64,000 nucleotides of DNA from Rhizobium sp. FKY42 (GTDB lineage Bacteria > Pseudomonadota > Alphaproteobacteria > Rhizobiales > Rhizobiaceae), in the NCBI RefSeq assembly GCF_005222835.1, contig NZ_STGA01000002.1, positions 146,618 through 210,617 of the forward strand, in the 5' to 3' direction. Each line of letters opens with the position of its first letter. Position 1 is the stretch's first letter. The translations under genes and the position numbers were made by a program. Positions 43,574 through 53,472 of this stretch are shown here, one piece after another. A model generated the notes under the pieces. That model did not search any database. It saw only the letters and a program-made list of their open reading frames with translations, and had not been told where the DNA came from.

Positions 43574-44521
43574 ATGAATATCATTGGTCCTGATTATCTC
43601 GTTTTCGGCGTCGACGATGTCGCTGCCGCCATCGAGTATCTGACGGCCTGGGGCCTGAAGCCTGTCGATGTAACCGACAAGGGCGGCCTCTTCGAAACGC
43701 TGGACGGCACCGGGGTTATCATTCGCCACAAGTCCGATCCGTCGCTGCCGCCACCGCTGCCGACCTCGAACATGCTGCGCCAGCAGATCTATGGTGTTCG
43801 CTCGGCAGAGGATCTGGATGCCATCGAGGCAGAACTGGGCAAGGATCGTCGTGTGACACGTCTGTCCAATGGCTCAATCGAGCTGAAAGACGATCACGGC
43901 TTTGAGCTGAAGTTTCAGGTCACGATCCGCCGCGAGCTTGATATGCCTGCGGAAAAGATCAATGCACCCGGCGCTCCCGCCCAGCGTGGACCGAACGAAA
44001 TCGGCGTTTGGGAAGACATGCCCGCGCTTCCCCGCACGCTTTCCCATGTGGTGCTTTTCGTTCCGGATATCGATATCGCCACCAAGTTCTATTGCGACCG
44101 ACTGGGTTTCGTCATCACCGATGTTCTAACAGGTGCCGGACCCTTCCTGCGGCCCAAGGCCAATGATGACCACCACACGCTCTTCTTCATCCGCACTCCG
44201 GAATACATGAAGGGCTGTGAGCATCTTGCCTTCCACATGGGCGGCCCTACCGAACTGATGGTGGCTGGCACGCGCTTCGTGAAGAAGGGCTATCAGAGCT
44301 TCTGGGGTCCGGGACGCCACAAGTTTGGCTCGAACTGGTTCTGGTATTTCAACAGCCCGCTTGGCTGTCACTTCGAATACGACGCCGACATGGACAAGCA
44401 CGACGATACATGGGTCGCACGCGAGGCGCCGAACGGTGCCGAGGCCTCGCAGATCGTTCTGTTCGAATATCGCGAAAAATGGTCTCCGGCTGGCGGCCCT
44501 CCACCCGGCGCAAAGGGTTGA
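43574..44521 (+). CDS. Two-domain VOC-family extradiol ring-cleavage dioxygenase
   Basis: 315 residues with two tandem vicinal-oxygen-chelate halves. The C-terminal half carries the metal set of type I extradiol dioxygenases: His158 (LSHVVLFV), His217 (CEHLAFHM) and Glu268 (GCHFEYDAD), with the conserved GRHKFGSNWFWYFNSP before the glutamate. It should insert dioxygen into a catechol- or hydroxypyridine-like diol next to the hydroxyls. It lies 55 bases after the hydrolase gene and 26 bases before the Rieske gene. Confidence 0.83.
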   Translation: MNIIGPDYLVFGVDDVAAAIEYLTAWGLKPVDVTDKGGLFETLDGTGVIIRHKSDPSLPPPLPTSNMLRQQIYGVRSAEDLDAIEAELGKDRRVTRLSNGSIELKDDHGFELKFQVTIRRELDMPAEKINAPGAPAQRGPNEIGVWEDMPALPRTLSHVVLFVPDIDIATKFYCDRLGFVITDVLTGAGPFLRPKANDDHHTLFFIRTPEYMKGCEHLAFHMGGPTELMVAGTRFVKKGYQSFWGPGRHKFGSNWFWYFNSPLGCHFEYDADMDKHDDTWVAREAPNGAEASQIVLFEYREKWSPAGGPPPGAKG

Positions 44522-44547
44522 CCGGTTCCCAAGGCAGGCGGATTTCC

Positions 44548-44943
44548 ATGTCAACCACACCGGCCCTTCCTCACGCTTCCTCCGAGAAGCTGCATCTCTG
44601 CCATGCGGCCGAGGTGCGGGAGGGCCATGTGAAAGGTTTCGGTCCATTGGAGGGATATAGGCGCAAGATTATCGTTCTAAGAAAGAACGGGGTCCTGCAT
44701 GCCTGGCTCGATGCTTGCCCGCATTATTCCTCCGGCACGCCGATGGCCTGGAAAACCGATGCCTACCTGAATGGCGAGCGGACCCACCTCACCTGCCATT
44801 CACACAATGCCCTTTTCGAAATGGATACGGGCAAATGTATTCTGGGGCCGTGCCTCGGACAGAAACTGACACGTGTAGAGATCGTCGTGGACGAAGACGG
44901 CGATGTATACGCCGCCGCACCAGGCGAGGGAGGATTGATATGA
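44548..44943 (+). CDS. Rieske [2Fe-2S] ferredoxin-like protein
   Basis: 131 residues from the ATG at 44548. The Rieske ligands are Cys57-Pro-His59 (DACPHYSSG) and Cys83-x2-His86 (TCHSHNALFEM), 23 residues apart between motifs, longer than in classic ferredoxins but as in soluble Rieske proteins with a K-x-D-x-L insertion. It overlaps the FAD monooxygenase gene by 4 bases, so the two are made together. It may pass electrons to the monooxygenase or another oxygenase, which is unusual for group A flavin enzymes. Confidence 0.85.
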   Translation: MSTTPALPHASSEKLHLCHAAEVREGHVKGFGPLEGYRRKIIVLRKNGVLHAWLDACPHYSSGTPMAWKTDAYLNGERTHLTCHSHNALFEMDTGKCILGPCLGQKLTRVEIVVDEDGDVYAAAPGEGGLI

Positions 44944-46070
44944 GTTCCGGCATCAAGACAATATTGGTCATCGGAGGCGGCTTTGCTGGCATGACGGCTG
45001 CACTTCAGCTGTCCCGACAGGGCTTCGAGGTCGATCTCGTGGAGATCGATGCCGGATGGAGATCCTATGGCGCTGGCATCAGCCTTCACGGCTCGACACT
45101 GCGCGTCCTGAAGGATCTGGGACTGATCGAACGCTTTCTGGAAGAGGGCTATGCCAGCGACGGCCTGATCATTCGTGGCCCCGATGATAGCGTTGTCGCG
45201 CGCATTCCGACACCGCGCGTCGCCGGACCGGATATTCCGGGGGGTGGCGGCATAATGCGGCCTGCGCTCGCCAAAATCCTGTCGGAGGCCGTGCGTGCTT
45301 CATCTGCAAAGGTCCGCCTCGGTGTCACGTTCACAAATTTCACACAAGACCAGAATGGGGCCACCGTCGTCTTCAGCGATGGCAGCGAGGGACGCTATGA
45401 TCTGGTGATCGGTGCCGATGGTCTCTATTCCTCGGTGCGAGCGAAACTCTTTCCCGAGGCGCCGAAGCCGCGTTTCATCGGCCAGTCCGTCTGGCGCGCG
45501 GTTCTTCCCAAGCCGGAAGATATCGATACCGTGACCATGTGGATGGGTCCGAAATTGAAGGTTGGGTTGAACGGCGTTGGTCGGGATCAGGCTTATCTGT
45601 TCCTGACAGAGGACCGGGAAACGAACGATTTCGTTGCGCCGGAAACCTTCGTGGAAACGCTGCGGGCACTTTTGGAGCGCTTCCCCTCTCCGATCATTCG
45701 CAGGATCGCCTCTGACCTGTCGTCCGAAAACCAGATCATCTACCGCCCGCTGGAGCAAATGCTTCTGCCACGCCCGTGGTCGAAAGGCCGGATTGTCCTG
45801 ATTGGCGACGCTGTTCATGCCACGACACCGCATCTGGCGGCTGGCGCTTGCATCGGCATCGAGGATGCCATGGTGCTGGCCGAGGAACTGGCACGCGGCA
45901 ACGATCCCCAATCATCGCTCACTGCCTTCGAAGATCGGCGCTGGGAGCGATGCCGGATGGTCGTCGAGAACTCGGGCCGGCTGGCCGATATCGAAATTCA
46001 CGGCGGAAGCCGGGAAGAGCATGCAACCATCATGCAGGTGTCAATGAAGACCCTTGCGGAAGCAATCTGA
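44940..46070 (+). CDS. Group A FAD-dependent aromatic monooxygenase
   Basis: 376 residues. FAD motif VIGGGFAGMTAAL (9-21), the second motif near 155-170 (DLVIGADGLYSSVRAK) and the GD motif GDAVHATTPHLAAGA. This resembles salicylate and 6-hydroxynicotinate hydroxylases that add oxygen to, or decarboxylate, an aromatic ring using NAD(P)H. It overlaps the Rieske gene by 4 bases. In the operon it should prepare the substrate for the VOC dioxygenase. Substrate unknown. Confidence 0.85.
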   Translation: MSSGIKTILVIGGGFAGMTAALQLSRQGFEVDLVEIDAGWRSYGAGISLHGSTLRVLKDLGLIERFLEEGYASDGLIIRGPDDSVVARIPTPRVAGPDIPGGGGIMRPALAKILSEAVRASSAKVRLGVTFTNFTQDQNGATVVFSDGSEGRYDLVIGADGLYSSVRAKLFPEAPKPRFIGQSVWRAVLPKPEDIDTVTMWMGPKLKVGLNGVGRDQAYLFLTEDRETNDFVAPETFVETLRALLERFPSPIIRRIASDLSSENQIIYRPLEQMLLPRPWSKGRIVLIGDAVHATTPHLAAGACIGIEDAMVLAEELARGNDPQSSLTAFEDRRWERCRMVVENSGRLADIEIHGGSREEHATIMQVSMKTLAEAI

Positions 46071-46150
46071 ACCCCACGACGCGTCGGCGCAGCGGTTGAG
46101 GAGACCGCGCGCCCGCCCCTGGCGCGTCACACTTGATTGGAGGAGTTATC

Positions 46151-47296
46151 ATGTCAGGACAGAAATATGGCATTGCCGGAACCACAGCACTTCTCATTGG
46201 CCACTGTGCAGGAATGCTGGATCTCGTGGCGCTGCCCATTTGGGTCGGTGCTCTGGTAGAACGCTTCGGCTTCAGTCCGCAGCAAGCGGGCGCACTGGCG
46301 ACGCTCTTCCTGCTCGGCGCTGTCGGTGCCAGCATCCTCGCGTCTCACCGTTTCAACCAGTTGAACCAGAAGTTCGTGGCTGCGGGCGGCTTTGCCATCG
46401 CGGCAATCGGCTTTCTGATCGCCTCTGTCCAAAATGCCTTCCCGATTCTGGCAGGCCTGCATCTGGTTGCGGGTGTCTCGGCTGGAATGGCTCTATCCAT
46501 GGTTCACGGCACGATGGCTCAGACCGCCAACCCGCATCGCCTGTTTGCCGCAGCCGGAATGGCTCTCGGCCTGTTTGCGATTGTTCTTCTCACTGCCGTT
46601 CCGCAGTTGTTGATCGCGCGTGGTGGGCCGGTTCTGTTCCAGGTCTTCGGTGGCATCATGGCCATTGCAGCGATCGCTTCTGCGACGCTCTTCCGCAATC
46701 CGAGCAGCATTTCAGTGCATGAGAAGAAGCCCTTTAACCGTGTGATCTGGTTTACCATTCTCGGTATCAGCATCATGACGTTCAATCAGGCAATGGTCTT
46801 CTCCTTTGTGGAGGTCATCGGCAAGGCTCGCGGTTTCGAACCGGCGCATGTGCTCGGCGCCCTGATCGCTCTCGGCTTGGTCAACTTCCTGGTTCCGGCA
46901 CCGCTTGCCTCCTTCCTGCAGAACCGCGTTTCCGGGCCGTTGGTCACGCAGATTGGCCCTGCCCTGCAGGTCGTGCTTGCCATCATCGTCACGTCGGCGA
47001 CCGCGTTTCCGATCTGGGCGGCCGCCGCTGCCGTGTTCGTCGCAGTTCAGATCTTCACCCACACCTTCGTCTTCGGCCTGCTGTCGAAGTACGATCCAAC
47101 CGGACGCGCTGCGGCTGCAACACCGGCCATGGTGATGTTCGGGGCCGCCCTCGGACCAATCATCGGGGGTGCACTCGGCGAAAATCTCGGCTTCTCAGCG
47201 CTCGGCTTGGCAGCCATCCTTGTCGGCGCGACCTCCATTGGCTGCTTTACGCTCGCCCGGTCGGCTGGCGCTTCCTTGAAGGCAACAACTGCATGA
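46151..47296 (+). CDS. MFS transporter of the ring-cleavage operon
   Basis: 381 residues from the ATG at 46151, preceded by GGAGGAG. About 12 membrane segments, short loops and a normal MFS length. The start MSGQKYGIAGTTALLIGHC and QQAGALATLFLLGA place it in the family but without a known substrate. It overlaps the cupin gene by 4 bases and likely imports the operon's substrate. Confidence 0.85.
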   Translation: MSGQKYGIAGTTALLIGHCAGMLDLVALPIWVGALVERFGFSPQQAGALATLFLLGAVGASILASHRFNQLNQKFVAAGGFAIAAIGFLIASVQNAFPILAGLHLVAGVSAGMALSMVHGTMAQTANPHRLFAAAGMALGLFAIVLLTAVPQLLIARGGPVLFQVFGGIMAIAAIASATLFRNPSSISVHEKKPFNRVIWFTILGISIMTFNQAMVFSFVEVIGKARGFEPAHVLGALIALGLVNFLVPAPLASFLQNRVSGPLVTQIGPALQVVLAIIVTSATAFPIWAAAAAVFVAVQIFTHTFVFGLLSKYDPTGRAAAATPAMVMFGAALGPIIGGALGENLGFSALGLAAILVGATSIGCFTLARSAGASLKATTA

Positions 47297-47874
47297 CGGA
47301 CTTTCCTCCCATTCGCCGCATCGTTACCGGTCATGACGCCGATGGACGCTCCATCATCACCGAGGCAGGCCCGCTGCCGACAGTGGTCGAAATTGCCGCC
47401 ATACCCGGTACGGTGTTTCATGAAGTCTGGTCGACCACGGAGACCCCGGCCCCTGTTGACAATGGGCCGGATCCAACAATTGGCCCCCTGGTGCTGCCTC
47501 CTCCTCCCGGCGGCACCAGGATACGTTTCGTGGACATTCCCCCGGACACAGAAGATTTCTTGAAAACCGGCGCACAACGCATGGGAGAGGCCTTCGAGCA
47601 GATCGGTGACAAGGCCGCTTCCACAGTTAAGGCAGACTCCCCCCATCCCCTGATGCATCGGACCGAGTCCATCGATTACGGCATTGTCATTGAAGGGGAA
47701 ATGACGCTTATGGTGGACGACGGCGAAGCGTTGCTGAAGCCCGGTTCTGTGGTGATCCAGCGCGGCACCAACCATGCCTGGGCCAATCGCTCCGGCAAGA
47801 TGTGCCGCATGCTCTTCATTCTCGTTTCCGGCACCTATGAGGCAGGGCTTGCTGCTCAGCTGACAGAGCACTGA
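47293..47874 (+). CDS. Cupin-domain protein
   Basis: 193 residues, starting MTDFPPIRRIVTGHDADGR, with a C-terminal cupin barrel (MHRTESIDYGIVIEGEMTL, LKPGSVVIQRGTNHAWAN). This type is often found in aromatic and flavonoid catabolic operons. The metal residues of the cupin are partly conserved (HRTESIDYG, E, H in TNHAW), so it could be a small dioxygenase, decarboxylase or isomerase. It overlaps the MFS gene by 4 bases. Confidence 0.83.
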   Translation: MTDFPPIRRIVTGHDADGRSIITEAGPLPTVVEIAAIPGTVFHEVWSTTETPAPVDNGPDPTIGPLVLPPPPGGTRIRFVDIPPDTEDFLKTGAQRMGEAFEQIGDKAASTVKADSPHPLMHRTESIDYGIVIEGEMTLMVDDGEALLKPGSVVIQRGTNHAWANRSGKMCRMLFILVSGTYEAGLAAQLTEH

Positions 47875-47937
47875 CGCGGCCAGACTTTCCGGTCGGCAGG
47901 ACGAGATTCACGCCATAACAACAGGATTACGCTCGAC

Positions 47938-48915
47938 ATGAAGTTTGCAACCTACCACGATGGAAGCCGTGACGGTCAGCTCTGGGTGGTTTCACGCGAT
48001 CTTTCGCGCGCCATTCCGGCAACGGGCATTGCCGACAGCCTGCTTGCGGCCATTGAGACCTGGGACAAGGTCGCACCAAAGCTGCAGATTCTCTCCGACC
48101 GGCTAAACGCAGGCGATGAGCCATTCGCAACCCCGTTCGATCCGAAGCGTTGCTTAGCCCCCCTGCCGCGCGCACCACAGTGGCTGGATGCGTCGGCCTT
48201 CCTCAATCATGGCCGACTGATGGACAAGGCGTTCGACAATCCGCCCAATCCGGATTTCGAGACAATTCCGCTGATCTATCAAGGCGCAAGCGATGATCTG
48301 CGCGGGCCCCATGCCGATATGGAATTCCCGGATGACGGGCTGGGAATCGACATGGAGGGCGAGTTCGGCGTTGTTCTCTCGGACGTGCCCATGGGAACCT
48401 CGGCCGAACAGGCGCTGAACCATGTGCGGCTGCTGGTGCAGATCAACGACTGGTCTCTGCGCAAGCTTGGCCCGCGCGAGATGCGGGCGGGTTTCGGTTT
48501 CCTGCAGGCCAAGCCCTCCACAGCTTTCGCACCGGTTGCAATCACGCCCGACGAACTGGGCGAATGCTGGGCCGAGGGGCGTGTGCATATTCGGCTGCAT
48601 GTGGAAATCAATAGTCGCGAAGTCGGGCGGGCTAAGGGCGAGGAAATGCACTTCTCCTTCGGCCAGTTGATCGCCCATAGCGCACGCACACGCAGGCTCT
48701 CCGCCGGAACCATTCTTGGTTCCGGAACGGTATCGAATGCGGATCGGGCCGCAGGATCGTCCTGCATTTCCGAGATTCGGGTTATTGAACTGCTTGATGA
48801 AGGGGTGTCCCGCACACCCTTTCTGACATGGGGCGATCGCATCCGGATGGAAGCGCGCCTGCCGGATGGTTCCGCGCCCTTCGGCCTTATCGATCAAGCG
48901 GTGGTAAAGGCATAA
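47938..48915 (+). CDS. Fumarylacetoacetate hydrolase family protein
   Basis: 325 residues of the FAH/HpcE fold. The metal-binding acidic residues are in GIDMEGEFGVVLSD (about residues 136-149), and the C-terminus has ISEIRVIELLDEG and RMEARLPDGSAPFG. FAH enzymes hydrolyse or decarboxylate dicarboxylic beta-keto acids in late steps of aromatic breakdown. Its stop overlaps the next ATG by 1 base. A fragment of a close relative survives at 25.83-25.99 kb. Confidence 0.85.
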   Translation: MKFATYHDGSRDGQLWVVSRDLSRAIPATGIADSLLAAIETWDKVAPKLQILSDRLNAGDEPFATPFDPKRCLAPLPRAPQWLDASAFLNHGRLMDKAFDNPPNPDFETIPLIYQGASDDLRGPHADMEFPDDGLGIDMEGEFGVVLSDVPMGTSAEQALNHVRLLVQINDWSLRKLGPREMRAGFGFLQAKPSTAFAPVAITPDELGECWAEGRVHIRLHVEINSREVGRAKGEEMHFSFGQLIAHSARTRRLSAGTILGSGTVSNADRAAGSSCISEIRVIELLDEGVSRTPFLTWGDRIRMEARLPDGSAPFGLIDQAVVKA

Positions 48916-49829
48916 TGCGGATCCTCGTGACAGGAGCCAATGGTTTTCTTGGCCGCGGACTGGCAGATGTGGTTTGCAAGCGGTTTGGCACGGCAGAACG
49001 CATCGTGCTGACGGATCTGACCTCTCCCATGATCGGCGTCGGGCCTGTGGAGATGATACCGGGTGATCTGGGAGATCCGGTCTTTCTTCATGAACTGGCT
49101 GAACCCGGGTTCGATATCGTCTTCCACCTCGCCAGCCTGCCGGGTAGTCTTGCGGAACGGGAGCAGGCGCTGGGTCACAGGGTCAATCTGCTCGGCCCCT
49201 TGATGCTTGCAGAGAAACTCGCTGCGCGCCGATCCGATACACGGCTGGTCTTTGCCTCTTCCATCGCCGTTTACGGCGATCTCGGCCAGAAGACGGTAAC
49301 ACCCGACACGCCCTGCCATCCACAACTGACCTATGGTGCGCACAAACTCATGACAGAGATCATGCTGGCAGACATGGCCCGGCGCAATGTTCTCAGCACG
49401 ATCAGCCTGCGCTTTCCTGGCATAGTCGCCAGACCTTTGGCAGATAACGGACATGGCTCGGCGTTCATGAGCCAGTTGCTCCACAAGATCCGGACGAATG
49501 AACCGTTCGAATGCCCGGTCCCGGCTGATAGCGTCTGCTGGTGGATGTCGCGGAGCGCGGCAGTGGAAAACCTGATTCACGCGGCGACATTACCGAGCAG
49601 TGGGGCGACCGTACAGCCACCGGTTCTTCATGCGACGATAGCCGAGGTTGCGGAGGCGGCGATGCGCGTGACCGGCAACCGGCCGGCCATCCATTACGGC
49701 GATGATGGCAGGCTGCGGCGGATTTTCGGAAGCATGCCACCGCTTGATGCGAACCTGGCCATTTCAATGGGCTTCCGCGCCGATGCTGACCTCGAAACGC
49801 TGGTTCACGCCACATTCTCCGGAGATTGA
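48915..49829 (+). CDS. NAD-dependent epimerase/dehydratase (SDR, DenD-like)
   Basis: 304 residues from the ATG at 48915 (MRILVTGANGFLGRG). Rossmann motif GANGFLG; catalytic residues are Ser115/116, Tyr140 and Lys144 (TYGAHKLMTE). It resembles D-erythronate dehydrogenase (DenD)-type extended SDRs in VFHLASLPGSLAEREQ, although that similarity is by eye. In a ring-cleavage operon it may oxidise a hydroxy-acid intermediate. Confidence 0.8.
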   Translation: MRILVTGANGFLGRGLADVVCKRFGTAERIVLTDLTSPMIGVGPVEMIPGDLGDPVFLHELAEPGFDIVFHLASLPGSLAEREQALGHRVNLLGPLMLAEKLAARRSDTRLVFASSIAVYGDLGQKTVTPDTPCHPQLTYGAHKLMTEIMLADMARRNVLSTISLRFPGIVARPLADNGHGSAFMSQLLHKIRTNEPFECPVPADSVCWWMSRSAAVENLIHAATLPSSGATVQPPVLHATIAEVAEAAMRVTGNRPAIHYGDDGRLRRIFGSMPPLDANLAISMGFRADADLETLVHATFSGD

Positions 49830-49832
49830 TTC

Positions 49833-50597
49833 ATGAAGATCATCGACCTTTCCGTCGCTATCGAAAACGATGTCCCGGCGGACCCACCCGGATTGGGACC
49901 CAAAATCACCTACACGACCCACGCCGAAGGCAGTGCGGAGGTTCTGCGCTTTTTTCCGGGCCTCGATATTGCGGATGTTCCCGGAGCTGAAGGCTGGGCT
50001 GTAGAGCAACTCAATCTGACGGCCCATGCCGGAACGCATCTCGATGCGCCATGGCACTTTGCATCCACCATGAACAAGGGTGAAAAGGCGTGGACCATTG
50101 ATGAGGTGCCGCTGGACTGGTGTATCCGTCCCGGAGTGAAGCTTGATCTTCGTGATCTGCCGGATGGATATGTCGCGACCGCGGCAGACCTTGAGGCAGC
50201 CGTCAAGGCGACGGGGCACGATCTACAGCCCTTCGATATCGTTCTCATCAACACGGCGGCGGGCGCCGCCTATGGCAGACCAGATTTTCTGGGGCGTGGA
50301 TGCGGCATTGGTCGCGAAGCCACATTGTGGCTGATGGACAAGGGCGTTCACATTGCAGGAACGGACGCTTGGTCCTGGGACGCCCCCTTCCCTGTCACAG
50401 CGAAGCGCTTTGCCGAGACGAAAGATGCCGGACTGATCTGGGAAGGTCACAAGGCAGGGCGTGAAGGCATTTTCATGCATATGGAGAAATTGACCCAGCT
50501 CGACGAGCTTCCACCCGCAGGCTTTACCGTTTCCTGCCTACCGGTGAAGATCAAGGGTGGCTCGGCGGGGTGGTGTCGCGCCGTCGCCATCCTTTAG
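49833..50597 (+). CDS. Cyclase-family metal-dependent hydrolase (KynB-like)
   Basis: 254 residues of the PF04199 family. The metal motif HxGTHxDxPxH is intact: His65, His69, Asp71 and His75 (TAHAGTHLDAPWHF). The family includes kynurenine formamidase and isatin hydrolase, which open amide or lactam rings. It is the last gene of the operon, 3 bases after the SDR gene. Its presence hints that the substrate contains an N-formyl, lactam or lactone bond. Confidence 0.85.
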   Translation: MKIIDLSVAIENDVPADPPGLGPKITYTTHAEGSAEVLRFFPGLDIADVPGAEGWAVEQLNLTAHAGTHLDAPWHFASTMNKGEKAWTIDEVPLDWCIRPGVKLDLRDLPDGYVATAADLEAAVKATGHDLQPFDIVLINTAAGAAYGRPDFLGRGCGIGREATLWLMDKGVHIAGTDAWSWDAPFPVTAKRFAETKDAGLIWEGHKAGREGIFMHMEKLTQLDELPPAGFTVSCLPVKIKGGSAGWCRAVAIL

Positions 50598-50673
50598 AGT
50601 TTTCCTATCTTCCGGAGGAAACGGGTGAATGATCGCAACCCCGAAAGTAAGGCCGATCACTCCGCCATGAGAC

Positions 50674-50701
50674 ATCCCGGACCACTTGCATGGTCCGGGA
50701 T
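50674..50701. terminator. Bidirectional terminator hairpin
   Basis: ATCCCGGACCA (50674-50684) pairs with TGGTCCGGGAT (50691-50701), loop of 6, between the convergent cyclase and chemoreceptor genes. Confidence 0.7.
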
Positions 50702-50746
50702 AGTCGATTTTGGTCTATTGCGTCGCTTCAAGAGCGTGACGCAGGC

Positions 50747-52966
50747 TCAGTACCCTGTCCCTGTCCTGTATCGGGCCGACGCTGCGGACTGCGAAGGATT
50801 TCGCATCTTTCCTGCAATCTGCTGCAGCTGCTGGACGGAATGACCGAGCTGGAACCGCGACAGGAGATCGCTCAGCTTGAAGCTTTCCTGCGCAAGGCCC
50901 GCACCTGCGGCATTCATCTCTTCCACCATGGCGGCATTCTGCTGTGTTGCCTGATCCATATGGTTGACGGCAGTGTTGACCTCCGCCAACCCCGAGGATT
51001 GTTCCTGCGCAGCGGTTGCAATCGCTTCCATATGGCCGTTGATCGTCTGGACCAGCTGCTCGATGGCGCCAAGCCCTTCGCCGGTATCGGAAACCAGCTT
51101 GACCCCCTCCGAAACGGCAGCAGTCGAATTGCCGATCAGCGTCTTGATCTCCTTGGCGGCATTGGCGGAACGCTGAGCGAGTTCACGTACCTCCTGGGCA
51201 ACGACCGCAAAACCCTTGCCCGCCTCGCCCGCACGCGCTGCCTCAACGCCTGCATTGAGCGCCAGAAGGTTCGTCTGGAAGGCGATCTCATCAATCACGG
51301 AGATGATCTGATTGATCTGGTGCGATGCCTGCTCGATCCGCTGCATGGCCGAAACCGCGTTACGCACCACGGTACCGGACTGGTCCGCCTGGTGGCGCGC
51401 ATCCCGCACCACATTGCGAGCTTCAGCAGCGCGTTTGGATGTGGAGACCACGTTGGCTGTGATTTCCTCCAGCGCCGCGGCAGTCTGTTCAAGCGAGGCA
51501 GCCTGCTGTTCCGTCCGCTTGGCGAGACTATCCGAAGCATCGGAAATTTCGCGGGACCCGCTCGTGACCATAGAGGCAGAATTGCTGACGCTCAACAGAG
51601 CCCCACGCAACTGCTCGATGGACAGATTGAAGTCTGCGCGCAGTGTTTCGAACTGTGGCGAAAGTGGCGACTGAATTTCGCAGAGCATGTCACCGGAAGC
51701 CAGACGCCGGATTGCCTGGGCAAAGGCAGAAGTGGCTTCGTTAAGATGAGCCGCCGCTTCTGCTTCGGCGCGAGCCTGCATGTCGGCGCGTTCCTCTTCG
51801 GCACGCTGGCGGCTTGAAGCGGCCTCTGCTTCAAGCTGCAGATTGCGGATTGCCGCCTGTCGGAAGATATCAACCGAGCGAGCCATCTCGCCGATTTCGT
51901 CCGTGCGCTGCGTGTAGGGAATAGCGCTCGAGGTATCTCCGTCGGCAAGGCCCGTTGTTGACCGGGTGATCCGGCGAATGGAACTGGACAGAGCGCGGGT
52001 GATGCCTGTGCTGAGCGCCATCACAAGGAGGATGAATGCCGAGAGACCGATCATCATCGCAATCATGGAGGTGCGAGCGGTATCGAGACGTTCCTTGGCA
52101 CCGCTGATCAGAATCTGACCGTTTTCCCGCAGCAAATCGGCCACATAGTCACGTCGAATAACCATGGCTTTTGCAAATGCGGTGAGGTCTTCTGGTTTGC
52201 CCGCGAAGTCTTGCAGGCTTTCCATGGCCTTAATGAGTTCAACGACCGTCTTGCCTTCCGCAGTGGCAAAGAAGGCATCGTAGCGGCTGAGCAGCGCCGG
52301 AGAAACGAGTTCGCGGAACGCCTGTTCATTCAATCTGATTTGCGTGAGAGCGCCGTCAAAACGCGCCTGCTCAGGCTTACCGAAGCTCCCCTTCTGAATA
52401 TAGGCTTGGCCCATCCGGTTCAGAACCAGATAGCCTTCATTGAGCTTCATCCAGGCCTGATAGCCGCGAATGTCACGCGCAAGCGCCACGTCATCCGTCA
52501 ACGTACCGGCACGGGAAGCCAGATCGAGCGCCGCCGAGGCGACAGGTTGCGCATAGCGCAGCGGCATCAGCGGATCGGAATTGTTGGCATCCAGCAGCTG
52601 ACGGAACTCAGGAATCTTGGCGTAGGTAGCCTCGAATTTGGCCCGAAGCGACTGGGTCAGCGGGTCGTCGTAGCCCAAAGCCTTCAACGCATCCAGTTGC
52701 TCGATGATATCCTTGTACAGCGTGTCGGACTTAGCGCGGACCTGCGGACGCTCGGCAACCGGCACGGCGGCTTCCATCGGCATGACCATCATCATTTCAC
52801 CGCCCGCGTGGGCGAGCTTGGCCATGAACTCCGCACGGCTCAGATTGTGATAGTGCTTGTAGCTGTTGAAGCAGACAAGAGCACCTAATCCGACCACTGC
52901 TGCCAAAGGCACAAGCGCCAGCGTGGAAATCGACTTTCGAAACGATAAGTTCTCGAGCGAAAGCAA
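50747..52966 (-). CDS. Methyl-accepting chemotaxis protein with helical ligand domain
   Basis: 739 residues from the TTG at 52966, which has GGGAGGAAA just upstream; an earlier GTG frame to 53038 has no such site. A membrane anchor ([17 protein letters not shown]), a periplasmic helical region of about 270 residues resembling nitrate/nitrite-sensing (NIT) domains, a second membrane helix ([20 protein letters not shown]), a HAMP domain, and the long signalling helix with the tip [20 protein letters not shown]. It senses a small molecule outside the cell; the ligand is unknown. It faces the catabolic operon, suggesting taxis to that substrate or related compounds. Confidence 0.88.
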   Translation of the reverse strand: MLSLENLSFRKSISTLALVPLAAVVGLGALVCFNSYKHYHNLSRAEFMAKLAHAGGEMMMVMPMEAAVPVAERPQVRAKSDTLYKDIIEQLDALKALGYDDPLTQSLRAKFEATYAKIPEFRQLLDANNSDPLMPLRYAQPVASAALDLASRAGTLTDDVALARDIRGYQAWMKLNEGYLVLNRMGQAYIQKGSFGKPEQARFDGALTQIRLNEQAFRELVSPALLSRYDAFFATAEGKTVVELIKAMESLQDFAGKPEDLTAFAKAMVIRRDYVADLLRENGQILISGAKERLDTARTSMIAMMIGLSAFILLVMALSTGITRALSSSIRRITRSTTGLADGDTSSAIPYTQRTDEIGEMARSVDIFRQAAIRNLQLEAEAASSRQRAEEERADMQARAEAEAAAHLNEATSAFAQAIRRLASGDMLCEIQSPLSPQFETLRADFNLSIEQLRGALLSVSNSASMVTSGSREISDASDSLAKRTEQQAASLEQTAAALEEITANVVSTSKRAAEARNVVRDARHQADQSGTVVRNAVSAMQRIEQASHQINQIISVIDEIAFQTNLLALNAGVEAARAGEAGKGFAVVAQEVRELAQRSANAAKEIKTLIGNSTAAVSEGVKLVSDTGEGLGAIEQLVQTINGHMEAIATAAQEQSSGLAEVNTAVNHMDQATQQNAAMVEEMNAAGAGLAQESFKLSDLLSRFQLGHSVQQLQQIAGKMRNPSQSAASARYRTGTGY

Positions 52967-53038
52967 ATATATTTCCTCCCTAAAATAGTAAGGCCCAAGC
53001 CCAGTGATGTCCGGATCTATCGTGAAGTTGATCCCCAT

Positions 53039-53472
53039 TCATTGAGGAATCGTTTAATCACATTCATAGTAAAAAATAAAAATTCTTATATATAATATAC
53101 AGTCGCAAAAATGACCTCGGCTCCGCCGACTACGCTTTCAAAGCATCTGCAGGCACAGCCTCTCAGGTGCCCCTTCGGCTAAGGATAAAAATTTATCTGG
53201 ATTAACAGTTGCTTGGAGAAAAGTCGAGTGCAATCGAAGCGTGTGCAGGACATCAAAGGGGTTGATGACACAAACAGTCGCCTTTCCAACGCCCGAACTG
53301 AAGATTGGCGAATGTCAAGGTTTTGATCATGTCCACAAGACAGAGCGGCGCAAGCGTCCGCTCGGATGCGCCCAGCAAAGCGATGACCTATGTCACCTTA
53401 AGACCATCTATCGGCGCCCATTCAAACTCTGTCAGCGGCGAATCCACCATTCCGCAGAAACGGCATGATCGC
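53039..53472. other. Gene-free region upstream of chemoreceptor
   Basis: This region holds the AT-rich upstream sequence of the chemoreceptor gene (53060-53105, with TATATATAATATAC) and no supported gene. The stretch 53110-53470 shows no recognisable coding pattern and borders the LysR remnant. Confidence 0.4.

Noticed and set aside
42355..50597. Nicotine degradation (VPP or pyrrolidine pathway) operon
   Set aside because: The FrsA-like hydrolase is suggestive, but no amine oxidase, 2,5-dihydroxypyridine dioxygenase, deformylase or maleamate amidase is recognised.
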